64,000 nucleotides of DNA from Baekduia alba (GTDB taxonomy: Bacteria > Actinomycetota > Thermoleophilia > Solirubrobacterales > Solirubrobacteraceae): positions 1,798,001 to 1,862,000 of the forward strand of contig NZ_CP114013.1 of NCBI RefSeq assembly GCF_028416635.1. The letters are read 5' to 3'. Positions 22,783 through 31,396 of the stretch are shown here, piece by piece. Made by a program: the position numbers and the translations under genes. The notes under the pieces are model-generated. The model saw only the letters and a list, made by a program, of their open reading frames with translations, did not search any database and had not been told where the DNA came from. Position 1 is the first letter of the stretch. Each line of letters opens with the position of its first letter.

Positions 22783-23850
22783 CTATCCGTCCCGGCGCCT
22801 CGCAACAACGCCTCGCCAGCTCGAACGAAGCGAATGGATGGTCTGGATCGCCGGGGCGGTCGTGTCGGCGCCCGACCGAATCGGCCACGTGAAGCCCAGT
22901 CCTGTTGCCTTCTTCCCACCGGTGCTGCCGTCGACGAGGAACGGAGCGAAGTCCGCGGGTTGCTCCGGTACCTCGACGAGGATGAGCTCGCGATCGCGAA
23001 GGGGCGTGATATCGATTCGCACGCCGACAGGCGGCGGATGGATGACCTGAGACACCACGTGCCGATATTCCCGCTGATTGACCGCGCCCGAGACACAGCC
23101 ATTGAGCTTCACGATCTCCTCGCCACCTCCCGGGCGCCGCTTGGTCACAGCGCCGAGGACAAGGAGCCCGCCTCCGGCGTTCGCCATCGCGGCGACGTCC
23201 TTACCGAGTTCGAGCTGCTCGGGGACTTCGTCAAGCCGGTAGGGCACGCTCTTTGCTGCGAGCCACTGTCCTTCGTACTCGCCCAGCAGGATCTCGGGAG
23301 CGCCGGTTCGAATCAGGGCGGCAACGTTGCTCGCGTCGAGGTCACCGGCAAGGATCGCAGCAACGATCGCGCGTGCTCGTTCGCCGACCTCAATCAGCTC
23401 ACCGACCGTCTGGCCTCGCCACGGAAGCCACGTCGTGAACGTTCCTCCGGACCCCGAGCGAGTGACGTACCACTCGATGTCGCCCGCGGCTCCATCGAGT
23501 CGGGTTGCGGCAGCTTCGACTGCTCGCTCGACCTCCTCCTCCGACGTCCTCGGCGACGCTTCGATCTGGCACTCCACCACCAGCTCGCCGCCGGCCCAGA
23601 CAAGCCCGACCGGCCGATAGGGGGTGAACAAATCGATGCTGAAGTCTTCTGGCAGTAGAGGGCTAAGCCGGAAGGTGATGACCTGGTCGATCCTCGTGAA
23701 GGCATCTAAGCGTCGTAGAGCAGCGCGAAGCGATGCGACGCTCGCGGGGGCGAGGACATTTGACGCGGTCAAGAAATAGGTGTCGTCGGCCTTGACGACA
23801 CCGTGCCCTTCGACGACCGAGCGTCCAGTGCTCCGAATCGAACCGAACAC
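22783..23850 (-). CDS. AlbA_2/Schlafen-type putative DNA-binding protein
   Basis: 355 residues from GTG 23850. The N-terminal 190 residues have no recognised domain but look folded (IDQVITFRLSPLLPEDFSIDLFTPYRPVGLVW, then a helix-rich segment). The C-terminal part (about 205-330) has the AlbA_2/Schlafen pattern: YEGQWLAAKSVPYRLDE, GKDVAAMANAGGGLLVLGAVTKR, YRHVVSQVIHPPP, LILVEVPEQP. Such domains occur in regulators and in phage or element-borne defence proteins. It lies just inside the left end of element L2, next to ABC-3C-like remnants, which favours a defence or element-maintenance role (inference). The end of the frame is low-complexity. Confidence 0.65.
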   Translation of the reverse strand: MFGSIRSTGRSVVEGHGVVKADDTYFLTASNVLAPASVASLRAALRRLDAFTRIDQVITFRLSPLLPEDFSIDLFTPYRPVGLVWAGGELVVECQIEASPRTSEEEVERAVEAAATRLDGAAGDIEWYVTRSGSGGTFTTWLPWRGQTVGELIEVGERARAIVAAILAGDLDASNVAALIRTGAPEILLGEYEGQWLAAKSVPYRLDEVPEQLELGKDVAAMANAGGGLLVLGAVTKRRPGGGEEIVKLNGCVSGAVNQREYRHVVSQVIHPPPVGVRIDITPLRDRELILVEVPEQPADFAPFLVDGSTGGKKATGLGFTWPIRSGADTTAPAIQTIHSLRSSWRGVVARRRDG

Positions 23851-23875
23851 GAGCTCCGGCCATGAAGGCAGTGCC

Positions 23876-24546
23876 TAGTCGCTTTCGGAGGCGGTGTCGG
23901 GGTCGTCGCTTTCTCGGTCTCGGACTTGCGGTACGGGACTAATGGTGGATGAGTCGGGTCGTCCAGGCTCATCTCGCGTGCGACCAGCACGATGTTGTTT
24001 GGCGGCGCTTCGAGCACGCTGTCGATGAGCACGACCTGGACATCCTTCATCGGCCCTTCGAGCAACTTGTATAAGTAGCGGAAGAACCCGTGGATCACCG
24101 CTGAAGCGTGGCGTCGGAGCTCCGTCTGTTCCGCGGCACACGAAGGGGTGTCAGGCCAGCGAGTACGAAGAGGTGATCGCTCAGCGTCACGGGAACCGCG
24201 GGATCCTGATCCCCGCCGCTGGCTTGGAGCGGGACGGTCTCGTTGTGTGGTTCCTCGTCTTCCTCCGACCAGCTGAGCACGACGTTCGACTTGTCCGCAC
24301 GGTTGCGGGCGACGCGAACGTCGTGATCTCCCACTCTCAGGCGGAGCACGGCCGAGACAAGCTCACGTCCTGGAGGGCGGGAGTGAACTCCGTGACGTCG
24401 TCGCCGAGGCACCAGTCGACCAGCCGGGCGATCGACGACTTCCCAGCTCCGACTTGGCCGTGGATGAACGTCAGCTGAGGCGAAAACGAGACAACCACTC
24501 GGGCATCCTTGAAGGTGATCTCGAGTGAGTGGAGGTGGACCTTCAC
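23876..24546 (-). pseudogene. DUF3732/ABC-3C-type ATPase, internally deleted
   Basis: The GTG at 24546 overlaps the stop of the upstream fragment. It reads VHLHSLEITFKDARVVVSFSP then LTFIHGQVGAGKSSIARLVDWCLGDDVTEF, a Walker A region like that of DUF3732 ATPases. Near 24375 the frame shifts (ALQ|RELVSAVLRLRVGDHDVRVARN), and the middle, including Walker B, is missing. From about 24090 a third frame gives the family's C-terminus (FFRYLYKLLEGPMKDVQVVLIDSVLEAP...DDPTHPPLVPY). Intact members are about 600 residues or more. It is a dead remnant of a probable conflict system. Confidence 0.55.
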
Positions 24547-24905
24547 GGTGTGATCTCCTCCCGCAACCGCATGTCCGCGATCTCGGGGAACGTGTCGTAG
24601 ACGAATCGCATCAACGCCGTAGCCGATTGGTTGAAAGTTCGTCTTGAGCAGCTTCGCGCGCCGTGCGAGGTCGGTGTACGCCGGGTCGCCACGAAGAGTG
24701 CGGGCGGCGTTCAACCCCGCGTCGGCCACGCCGATGTGCACCGTGGTACCTCTCACGGTGACGTGGACAAGGCCGAGCCCGACCAGCTCGTTCAACAGCT
24801 CGCGATAACGGCCGTCCCACGGTCCGTAGCGATAACGCACCATGCGCGACTCGACGCTCAAGCGTTCCTCGTCGCGTACCTCCACACGTTCCGGGTGAGC
24901 CTTCC
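24543..24905 (-). pseudogene. ABC-3C middle-component-like fragment, frameshifted
   Basis: Reads VEVRDEERLSVESRMVRYRY then GPWDGRYRELLNELVGLGLVHV and later LARRAKLLKTNF. After a one-base shift near 24640 it continues SATALMRFVYDTFPEIADMR to a TGA at 24543 that overlaps the ATPase start. Short winged-helix-like middle components with a MVRYRYGPWDxRY motif precede such ATPases in ABC three-component systems. Its 5' part was replaced at about 24905 by the inverted dehydrogenase fragment. Family assignment is from memory of the motif and is moderate. Confidence 0.45.
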
Positions 24906-25440
24906 GGTTGGCGTTGTCGGCTTCGGCGCGATCGGCCAGACCGTCGCGCGCAAGGCCCAGGGGCTCGACATGAAGGTCATCGCCCACGTCGCCGACGAGG
25001 GCCGCGTCCGCGACGCGGGGGTCGAGCCGGTCTCGCTGGATGAGCTGGCGCGCCGCGCCGACGCCATCTCCGTGCACGTGCCGCTGATCGATAGCACGCG
25101 CCACCTGGTCGACGCGGAGTTCTTGAAGGCCATGAAGCCGACCGCCTACCTGCTCAACGCGGCGCGGGGCGCGATCGTCGACCTCGACGCGCTCGCGCAG
25201 GCGCTGGCCGACGGCACGGTCGCGGGCGCGGGGATCGACGTCTTCGAGCCCGAGCGGCTGCCGGCCGACCACCCGCTCCTGCACCAGAACCGGTTGCTCG
25301 CCACGCCGCACACGGCGTTCTACTCCGAAGAGTCCATGCGCGACCTCGCGCGGCAGGCGGCCGAGAACGTCGCGGCCGTCCTGCGCGGCGAGCAGCCCGC
25401 GGCGACCGTCAACCGCGCGGCCCTGGCCGCCGCCGGCTGA
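24900..25440 (+). pseudogene. 2-hydroxyacid (3-phosphoglycerate-type) dehydrogenase, 5'-truncated
   Basis: About 180 residues of the nucleotide-binding and C-terminal parts: VGVVGFGAIGQTVARKAQGLDMKV (Rossmann motif), VHVPLIDSTRHLVDAEF, NAARGAIVDLDALAQAL, AGIDVFEPERLPADHPL and ATPHTAFYSEES with the catalytic His. The N-terminal catalytic segment is absent; the sequence to the left belongs to an inverted, unrelated fragment. No own start codon is evident, so it is a truncated pseudogene. Its TGA overlaps the ATG of the next fragment. Confidence 0.7.
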
Positions 25441-25654
25441 TGCGCTTCGACCATGTTGGGGTTGTCGTCGCCGATCTGGACGCAGCCTGCGCCTTCGCCC
25501 GCGACGTGCGCGGGCTCGGGGGCCCGGCGACCGAGGCGTGCGCTTCCAGGAGCCGGTCCGGCCGGTGGAAGTCGCCGGGCGGCATCACCTCTGGACGGTG
25601 CCCGAGACCTCCGGCGGCTTCATGGTGCAGTTGACCGAGGCGCCGGCGCCGTGA
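25440..25654 (+). pseudogene. VOC (glyoxalase-like) protein, internally deleted
   Basis: Starts MRFDHVGVVVADLDAACAFARD, a typical VOC first strand and helix with the metal-ligand His. It then jumps into a different frame ending VRFQEPVRPVEVAGRHHLWTVPETSGGFMVQL to a TGA at 25654. The central part is missing, so it is broken. ATG 25440 overlaps the dehydrogenase stop, which suggests an ancestral two-gene operon. Confidence 0.5.
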
Positions 25655-26435
25655 CGGCCAGCAGCTCCCGGAGGTCGACGGCGTCGTCGGCCACGTCCGC
25701 GGCGCACGGGGAGAAACCGGCGGCGAGGAGCTTGCGCGCGGCCAGGTGGTCGCGCAGGCGGTTGATCGACTCGACCGTGACGAGGCGCTCACCGCAGTAG
25801 CAGAAGACGGAGTGGCCGTCGGCGTCGGGGTCGCCGCGCAGGACCATCCGGTCGTGGCCGTCGAGGAGGCCCGCGATCTGGAGCTTGGCGTCGTGCTGAT
25901 CGGTCCAGAACCAGGGGACGGCGTCGTGGGGCGCCGGCTCGCCGGTGATCGCCGCGGCGACGGCGCGCGCCTGGTCGGTGGCGTTCTGCACCGACTCGAG
26001 GCGTACAGGTTGCCCGGACGGCAGCGGGAAGCGGCAGCAGTCGCCGATCGCCCAGATGTGCGGGTCCTCGGTGCGCAGGGTGGCATCGACGAGCACGCCG
26101 TCGTCGACGGGTAGTCCGGCCCGCTCGGCGAGCTCGGTCGCCGGCGCGACGCCGACGCCGACGACGACCAGGTCGGCCGGCAGCACCTCCCCGCCGGCGA
26201 AGAGGACGCCGGCCGCGCGGCCGTGGCCGTCATCGACGATGCGCTCGATCAGGACCCCGGTCCGGACCGAGGTCCCGGCGCGCTCGTGCCGACCGACGAG
26301 GTGGGCGGCCGACGCTTCCGACAGGGCGCGGCCCATGACGCGGGGCGCGACCTCGAGCACGGTGATCTCGGCGCCGTGCTTGCGCGCGCCGGCGGCGACC
26401 TCCAGGCCGATGAAGCCGGCGCCGGCGTCGCCCGA
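25620..26435 (-). pseudogene. FAD/NAD(P)-dependent oxidoreductase, N-terminus missing
   Basis: About 270 residues in one frame: GAGFIGLEVAAGARKHGAEITVLEVAPRVMGR (NAD-binding motif), DLVVVGVGVAPATELAERAGL, and THE FAD-contact strand PHIWAIGDC, followed by a reductase C-terminal domain (VPWFWTDQHDAKLQIAGL). This is the ferredoxin/rubredoxin-reductase group. The first 140 or so residues with the FAD GxGxxG motif are absent; at about 26435 the sequence joins an inverted LysR fragment. It is unlikely to be functional. Confidence 0.65.
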
Positions 26436-26439
26436 GCAT

Positions 26440-26814
26440 CCGTTGTCGGAGCGTGAGTCCGTGACCGTGACCGAGATCGCGCCCCACCCGATGATCATGC
26501 TCGACGTCCCGCCGAGCAAGGACTACTACAACGACCTCTTCCGCATCGCGGGCGCCGAACCCAACGTCCGCCACTACGCCTCCAGCTACGAGCTGGTCCG
26601 CGCGCTGGTCGGCCGCAACCTCGGCTGGGCTCCGCTCCTGAGCCGGCCGCAGGTCGACCGCAGCTACGAGGGACGGCCGCTGGTCCAGGTGCCGTTCAGC
26701 GATGAGCCGCTGGCCAACCAGTTGGTGCTCGCGTGGCCCGCCGGCATCCGCCTGACGCGGCGGGCGCAGGCGTTCGCGGAGCTGTGCCGGCGGGTGGTAC
26801 CGGCCGCTGGGTGA
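26440..26814 (+). pseudogene. LysR-type regulator, C-terminal fragment
   Basis: About 120 residues (PMIMLDVPPSKDYYNDLFRI, SYELVRALVGRNLGWAPL, RPLVQVPFSDEP) match the second half of a LysR substrate-binding domain and end at TGA 26814. The DNA-binding half is missing and the left border coincides with the truncated oxidoreductase. This is evidence of an inversion or deletion junction inside the element. Confidence 0.6.
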
Positions 26815-26897
26815 CGCTGCTCTGTCGCGTAGAGACCGGGGCGTTGCTACGAGAAGGCTCTGGGCGCGTGCGGCGACGACACGAGGAGCGGACCGAC

Positions 26898-27302
26898 ATG
26901 ACGGCAACGGATCTCATACCAGCGCCACCGCTGACGCCCCCGCGACCTCACGCCTCGCCCGCACGGAGGACGCGTCACGTCGGCAGCTTCCGGCAGCGGC
27001 GTGCCGCTGTCGGCGACGCCAGGGAGATCGACGGTGTCTACAACGTCGACGATCAGCTCGAAGTGCGGCTGCTCGACGACCTGCGCCGCGACGACGCCGA
27101 CATCCGCGGCATCGTCCTGCAGATCCTGATGTGGGACGTCGAGGTCCCCGCCGACCTGATCGACGTGAAGGTCACGGACGGGTGGGTGACGCTCAAGGGC
27201 GACGTCAGCTACCAGTTCGAGAGCGACGCTGCGTTCGAGGACGTCGCGGGCCTGCTCGGCGTGGTCGGCGTCACGAACCAGATCCGGGTCACCACGCCCT
27301 GA
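26898..27302 (+). CDS. BON-domain protein, possibly N-terminally shortened
   Basis: 134 residues from ATG 26898 with GAGGAG about ten bases upstream. Residues about 80-133 form a complete BON domain (VEVPADLIDVKVTDGWVTLKGDVSY...EDVAGLLGVVGVTNQIRV). Before it, DGVYNVDDQLEVRLLDDLRRDD looks like the tail of a first BON domain that has otherwise been replaced by a Pro/Arg-rich stretch. BON domains bind membranes or polymers in stress and periplasmic proteins. It is probably an intact gene, but the N-terminus may be a splice from a deletion. Confidence 0.6.
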   Translation: MTATDLIPAPPLTPPRPHASPARRTRHVGSFRQRRAAVGDAREIDGVYNVDDQLEVRLLDDLRRDDADIRGIVLQILMWDVEVPADLIDVKVTDGWVTLKGDVSYQFESDAAFEDVAGLLGVVGVTNQIRVTTP

Positions 27303-27542
27303 TGCGGCACGCCGGCGTGGGTCTCGTACGGGCCCACGCCGGCACACAACCCCAGGGAGTGCTCCGTCGTGAAGAAGCTCATCGGTCAGGAACGCGGTCA
27401 CCGCTGTGTACCGCGCAGGGCGATCGACCCAGGCCGACCACTCCAGCTGACGGAGATGGCGCGCGCGACTGTGCCCGGCCCAGGAACCGCGCGGCGTTGT
27501 CGCCTGCTTGTGGTCGACGGGCGGTGCGGCCATGCTGAGACG

Positions 27543-28301
27543 ATGAGCGATGGACCGGCCGCCGAGGCTGGGGAGCGCAAGCGCCACGCCTTGCAGCTGT
27601 TCTCCGGCCTGCCGCGCCATTACGACCGCGTCGGAGCGGCATTGAGCTTCGGACAGGATCCGCGCTGGCGCCGTGCGATGGTGGCCGCGGTGCGCGCCGG
27701 TTCGCGAGACCGCGTGCTGGACGTCGCGACCGGGACCGGCATGGTGGCTGACGCGCTCGTGCGCCGATACGGGTGCACGGTCGTCGGGCTCGACCAGAGC
27801 GAGGCGATGCTCGGCCGGGCACGAGCGCGCGTGCAGGCCGATGACCTTCTGCGGCCACGCGTCTCGCTGGTCGTCGGCGAGGCCGAGCGCCTGCCGTTCG
27901 CCGACGGGGAGTTCGACCACCTGACCTTCACCTACCTGCTGCGCTACGTCGACGATCCCGCCGCGACGGTTTGCGAGCTCGCGCGCGTCGTACGGCCGGG
28001 CGGGCGTATCGCCTCGCTGGAGTTCGGGGTTCCGTCCGCGCCCCTCTGGCGCGCGCTCTGGAAAGCCTACGCGCGCGTCGGGCTGCCGGCGCTCGGGCGG
28101 CTGGTGTCGCGCGAGTGGCGCGACACCGGAACGTTCCTGTCGCGCAGCATCCCTGACTTCTACGCGCACCGGTCGCTGGCCGACCTCGCGGCGCTGTGGG
28201 AGCGGGCGGGGATCGCCGACGTGGACGTCCGGCCGATGAGCCTCGGCGCCGGCGTGGTGATGTGGGGCACTCGGGTCGATGAGCGCACGCCGACCGCCTG
28301 A
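27543..28301 (+). CDS. UbiE/MenG-like SAM methyltransferase
   Basis: 252 residues from ATG 27543. The SAM motifs are clear: VLDVATGTGMVADAL (motif I), VVGLDQSEAML (post I), and a UbiE-like N-terminus with LFSGLPRHYDRVGAALSFGQDPRWRR. The IASLEFGVPSAPLWRALWKAY...RLVS block and the DFYAHRSLADLAALW tail also match demethylmenaquinone methyltransferase relatives. Whether it acts on menaquinone or another quinone-like lipid is not certain. It overlaps the next gene by 23 nt, and that gene resembles a UbiA-like membrane protein, so a prenyl-lipid pathway is plausible. Confidence 0.8.
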   Translation: MSDGPAAEAGERKRHALQLFSGLPRHYDRVGAALSFGQDPRWRRAMVAAVRAGSRDRVLDVATGTGMVADALVRRYGCTVVGLDQSEAMLGRARARVQADDLLRPRVSLVVGEAERLPFADGEFDHLTFTYLLRYVDDPAATVCELARVVRPGGRIASLEFGVPSAPLWRALWKAYARVGLPALGRLVSREWRDTGTFLSRSIPDFYAHRSLADLAALWERAGIADVDVRPMSLGAGVVMWGTRVDERTPTA

Positions 28302-29016
28302 CCGACCAGCGTTCTACGCGCTGCGACCCGGAGGCTGGCGCGATCTGGTCACGCTCCTTCACCCGCCGTACACGGCGTGGCATCTGAGCTACGTCGCGTT
28401 CGGTGCTGCCGCGGCGCCGACCGTGCACGACGACCGCTTGGCCGCCACGCTGCTGGCGTTCTTCCTCGGCGTAGGCGTGAGCGCCCACGCGCTGGACGAG
28501 CTGACGGGCCGGCCGCTGGCGACGCGGCTGTCTGACGGCGTGCTCGTCGCGCTGGCGGTCGCCGGCCTCGTGGGCGCGGTGGCCATCGGCGTCGCGGGCA
28601 CGATCATCGTGTCGGCCGGTCTGGCGGTCTTCGTGGTGGCCGGCGCGTTCATCCTGATGGCCTACAACCTCGAGCTGTTCGGCGGTCGCTTCCACTCAGG
28701 TGTCTGGTTCGCCCTGGCGTGGGGCGCCTTCCCGGCCCTGACCAGCTACTGGATCAACGCCCAGCAGCTGCGCATCCAAGGACTCCTGGTCGCGGCGGGA
28801 TGCTTCGGGCTCAGCGTGGCGCAGCGCCGGCTGAGCTCCCCGGTGCGCGAGCTGCGCCGACGTACCGTCGGGCTCACCGGCACGCAAGAGCTGGCCGACG
28901 GCACCCGGCGCGAGCTTGACGTCGCGGCGCTCGCGGCGCCCCTGGACGGTGCGTTGCGCGCGTCCGCGGCGGCCCTGGTCCTGCTCAGCGTGGGGCTGTT
29001 GATCCCTCGGCTCTGA
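28279..29016 (+). CDS. UbiA-like multi-pass membrane protein
   Basis: 245 residues. Five to seven hydrophobic helices, beginning GGWRDLVTLLHPPYTAWHLSYVAFGAAAAP, with a Lys-free AHALDELTGRPLATRLSD motif that sits where UbiA enzymes have NDxxD. A polar C-terminal segment (RELRRRTVGLTG) precedes a last helix. It looks like a divergent UbiA-superfamily protein lacking a canonical Asp-rich motif. Coupling to the methyltransferase gene suggests quinone or polyprenyl metabolism, which is inference. Confidence 0.6.
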   Translation: MSARRPPDRPAFYALRPGGWRDLVTLLHPPYTAWHLSYVAFGAAAAPTVHDDRLAATLLAFFLGVGVSAHALDELTGRPLATRLSDGVLVALAVAGLVGAVAIGVAGTIIVSAGLAVFVVAGAFILMAYNLELFGGRFHSGVWFALAWGAFPALTSYWINAQQLRIQGLLVAAGCFGLSVAQRRLSSPVRELRRRTVGLTGTQELADGTRRELDVAALAAPLDGALRASAAALVLLSVGLLIPRL

Positions 29017-29539
29017 CCGCCCGCGGCACAGCGAGGGTCAGTGGCTCGGCCGCGACCAGGCCTTGGAACGCGGCGATGAGCGGCCCGAACCTGCGCAGGT
29101 ACAGGCGAGCACGGCGGTCGACGGCGTGGATACGGACCTCGCTGATCAGCGACGCTCCCCGTTCGCTCGCCTGCACCCAATTGGCGAAGAGCACCCGCAC
29201 CGCTCCGGGCTCGCGCCAGCCCAGGAACGCTTCGGGGTCGGCCAGCGGCGCGAACTGGCCCCGCGGGCTCCAGATCCGCCCGCACAAAGCCGACAGCCGG
29301 AACGTCGGACCGCGGTCGAGCACGGTGAACGGCGCGGTGGCGAAGAGCTCGTCGAACGACGCTCCAGACGCGACACCCGCGATCCGGGCCGGGATCAGCC
29401 GACCCAAGACCCGGCAATCCTTGACCCGCACGCCGCCGGCGGCCGCCCACAGCGCCCGTTCGCCGACCGGTGCGTCGCGCCGATGACGCGTGCGAACCAG
29501 CGGTGCGCTGATCCAACGATCGAGATCAGGGACGATCAT
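28985..29539 (-). CDS. Unknown protein, SRPBCC-like
   Basis: 184 residues from ATG 29539, which overlaps the end of a small membrane-protein frame. Alternating strands and a long C-terminal helix (LYLRRFGPLIAAFQGLVAAEPLTLA), together with FTVLDRGPTFRLSALCGRIW and SLISEVRIHAVDRRAR, resemble SRPBCC-fold hypothetical proteins that follow this pattern. No catalytic motif is visible. It converges on and overlaps the UbiA-like gene by 32 nt. Confidence 0.55.
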   Translation of the reverse strand: MIVPDLDRWISAPLVRTRHRRDAPVGERALWAAAGGVRVKDCRVLGRLIPARIAGVASGASFDELFATAPFTVLDRGPTFRLSALCGRIWSPRGQFAPLADPEAFLGWREPGAVRVLFANWVQASERGASLISEVRIHAVDRRARLYLRRFGPLIAAFQGLVAAEPLTLAVPRAVRAEGSTAPR

Positions 29540-29693
29540 TGCGCGCCGATGTCCGGGCGCGTCGGGTGTTGCGGCCGGCGCGCAGAGAGGCCAGCACGGC
29601 CAGTGCGATCGCGATGGTGATGTAGAAGACCCCCGGCCAGGACGCCCACTCGGTGAGCGACGAACGCCGATGAGGCGAAAGCAGCAAGGCCAT
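29526..29693 (-). CDS. Small single-pass membrane protein
   Basis: 55 residues from ATG 29693 (an upstream in-frame extension to 29768 is possible). One hydrophobic helix (WPGVFYITIAIALAVLASL) is flanked by a basic tail (RAGRNTRRARTSARN). Its stop lies 14 bases inside the next gene, giving translational coupling. No ribosome-binding site or family is recognised. Confidence 0.4.
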   Translation of the reverse strand: MALLLSPHRRSSLTEWASWPGVFYITIAIALAVLASLRAGRNTRRARTSARNDRP

Positions 29694-29881
29694 CGTGAGA
29701 GCTTTGTGGTCGCACGCCAGATCCTTATACCGCCGCCACATCCGCGGCAGACATTGATGGTCATGCACAACGCAGATGACCCTGCTCCCCGCACGTGGGC
29801 GACCACCACTTCGAGCACCCGACCGTCGCGCCCGTGACGCGCCCCGTGCCCGCCGCGAACGGAGCGTGGTGACGCGGCTGG

Positions 29882-30028
29882 TCAGCCCTCGACACGCGAG
29901 CCCATCGTGATCGTGCGGTCGCTGGGCAGGCCGAAGGAGGCGGCCGCGGCCGGATCGATCAGCCGCAGGTCGTGCAGGCGCAAGCTCGGGGAGTGTTGTT
30001 CGCGAGATCTGGGCGGAAGCGCGATCAT
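29882..30028 (-). pseudogene. Short C-terminal fragment, family unknown
   Basis: A 48-codon frame whose end (LRLHDLRLIDPAAAASFGLP, then SDRTITMGSRVEG) looks like the C-terminus of a larger conserved protein rather than a complete gene. The sequence upstream does not continue it in any frame. I could not name the family. Confidence 0.25.
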
Positions 30029-30071
30029 CGCCAACGGAGCCAGTCGGAACCCTTGGCAGTCGCCAACGTGC

Positions 30072-30440
30072 TCAGCGCGCGGATCGGGAGGGCGTGACCC
30101 GCGCGACGATCCGGGGGTAGAGCTTCGGGATCAGGCGTACGAGCTTGTCGATGGCCTTGGCGTCGTTGCCGACCAGGACGCGGGGCTGGGCGGCGGCGAC
30201 GCCGTCGAGGATGGTCTTGGCGGCGGCGTCGGGGCTGAGGCGCAGGAAGCGCTGCTCGTAGTCGCGGGCGCGCTTGACGTCGGCGGCGCTGAGCTCGACG
30301 CCGGAGGCGCGTGCCGAGGCCATCGCGTTGTTGGTGATGTTGGTTTTCACACCGCCGGGGTGCGCGACCGTCACGCCGACCGGGACGCCGTCCTGGAGCA
30401 TCTCGATGCGCAGCGCCTCGGTGAAGCCGCGCACGGCGAA
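30072..30440 (-). pseudogene. Short-chain dehydrogenase, C-terminal fragment
   Basis: Reads FAVRGFTEALRIEMLQDGVP then VGVTVAHPGGVKTNI, the region right after the catalytic YxxSK of SDR enzymes, and ends with a basic C-terminus at 30072. The Rossmann GxxxGxG and the catalytic Tyr/Lys are missing: the residues before FAVRGF are GPR instead of SK. It is a truncated remnant fused to unrelated sequence at about 30440. Confidence 0.6.
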
Positions 30441-30957
30441 CCGAGGTCCTGGATCGTGAGGTCGAGCTTGGAGGACAGCGCGGGCGAGGCGGGCAAGTCC
30501 ACCAGGTTGGTCGCGGTCAGCTTGTAGGTCGCGGCGAGATCGCCCGCGCGCGCGTTGCTCGCGGCGATCACATCGACGTCGCCTTCTAGGACAGGGAGGC
30601 CGTGCTTCAACACAGCGAGCGTGAACACGCGCCGGTAGAGGGTCACGGTCCACGGGCGGCTGGCGCCGAGCGGCTCCGGCGGTAGACGGCGGGGCAGGTG
30701 AAGCCAGTACGTGCGGCTGTATCGTGATGCGATCGCCGCCATCGCGTCTCTAGGCGATCGAGGTAGCAGCGCATCTCGGCAGCAGTGTCGGCGCAGTCCA
30801 GACCCTTGCCGATGCGTTCGAGCACATCGCGATGGAGCGGCCCGGTCGGGGCGACGATGCGCTCGGCAAGATCTCCCAGGCCGGCCTCGATCTTGGCGAT
30901 CCGGGCGGTGACCGGATCCGGACCGACGGTCGGCACCTCGCCGTGCTCACGCGACAT
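30440..30957 (-). pseudogene. Unidentified gene remnant in shifted frames
   Basis: Two frames look protein-like. One, from 30957, reads VTARIAKIEAGLGDLAERIV then LHRDVLERIGKGLDCADTAAEMRCYLDRLETRW. The other reads LYRRVFTLAVLKHGLPVLEGDVDVI then NARAGDLAATYKLTATNLVDL and ends at the dehydrogenase junction. They could be one frameshifted gene. No family is recognised, and the 3' end is lost. Confidence 0.35.
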
Positions 30958-31023
30958 CGGCAGGGTCTACCACGCCATGTGGTTGCGCAGGAGGCCTAAG
31001 TCGCCGCAAACGGCTGTACGCTC

Positions 31024-31172
31024 CCCGCACGACCCGAGTTTCGGCCAACGTTTCGGCCAAAGCAGGGGATTTGCTGTTCTCGGTCGCGGAGCCACGAACG
31101 ACGGAAGGCCCCGCCGTGTAGAGCCTTCCAGGATGGGTGCGGCGGGTTTCGAACCTGGACCTCTCCGTGTGA
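31024..31172 (-). repeat. About 150-bp repeat with degenerate Val-type tRNA 3' half (copy A)
   Basis: A direct repeat of 38715-38872, roughly 88% identical by eye. It holds a tandem 12-mer (GTTTCGGCCAAC/GTTTCGGCCAAA, 31038-31061), a GGAAGGCCCCGC hairpin with a disrupted right arm, and from 31134 a tRNA-like T-arm (AGGTTCGAAACCC in the minus sense) and a TTCACAC anticodon loop. There is no D-arm, so it is not a functional tRNA. Confidence 0.65.
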
Positions 31173-31396
31173 AGCGCGATCAAGACCCTCGGGAGCAGAC
31201 GCCGGAGGGCCGTTTGTTCTGATTTCCCCGGCGATTCTCGCTCGCGGGATGCCGGCGGCAGATCTGCGCAGTTCGCGGTCGATTCGCGGCGATTTGGGGA
31301 CTGCTGCCCATACGGCCTTCACCGCCTTTGAGCCCTCGGTCTCCGTCGAAGCAGCGGCTTGGGCCTGACCGAACGTGGTGTCGTCGTCACCATTCG
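31173..31396. other. Non-coding stretch right of repeat copy A
   Basis: No convincing gene. It contains a tandem pair TTCGCGGTCGA/TTCGCGGCGA at 31272-31292, about 100 bases right of the tRNA-like end, which could be the left arm sites of a third element. The rest is unremarkable. Confidence 0.35.
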
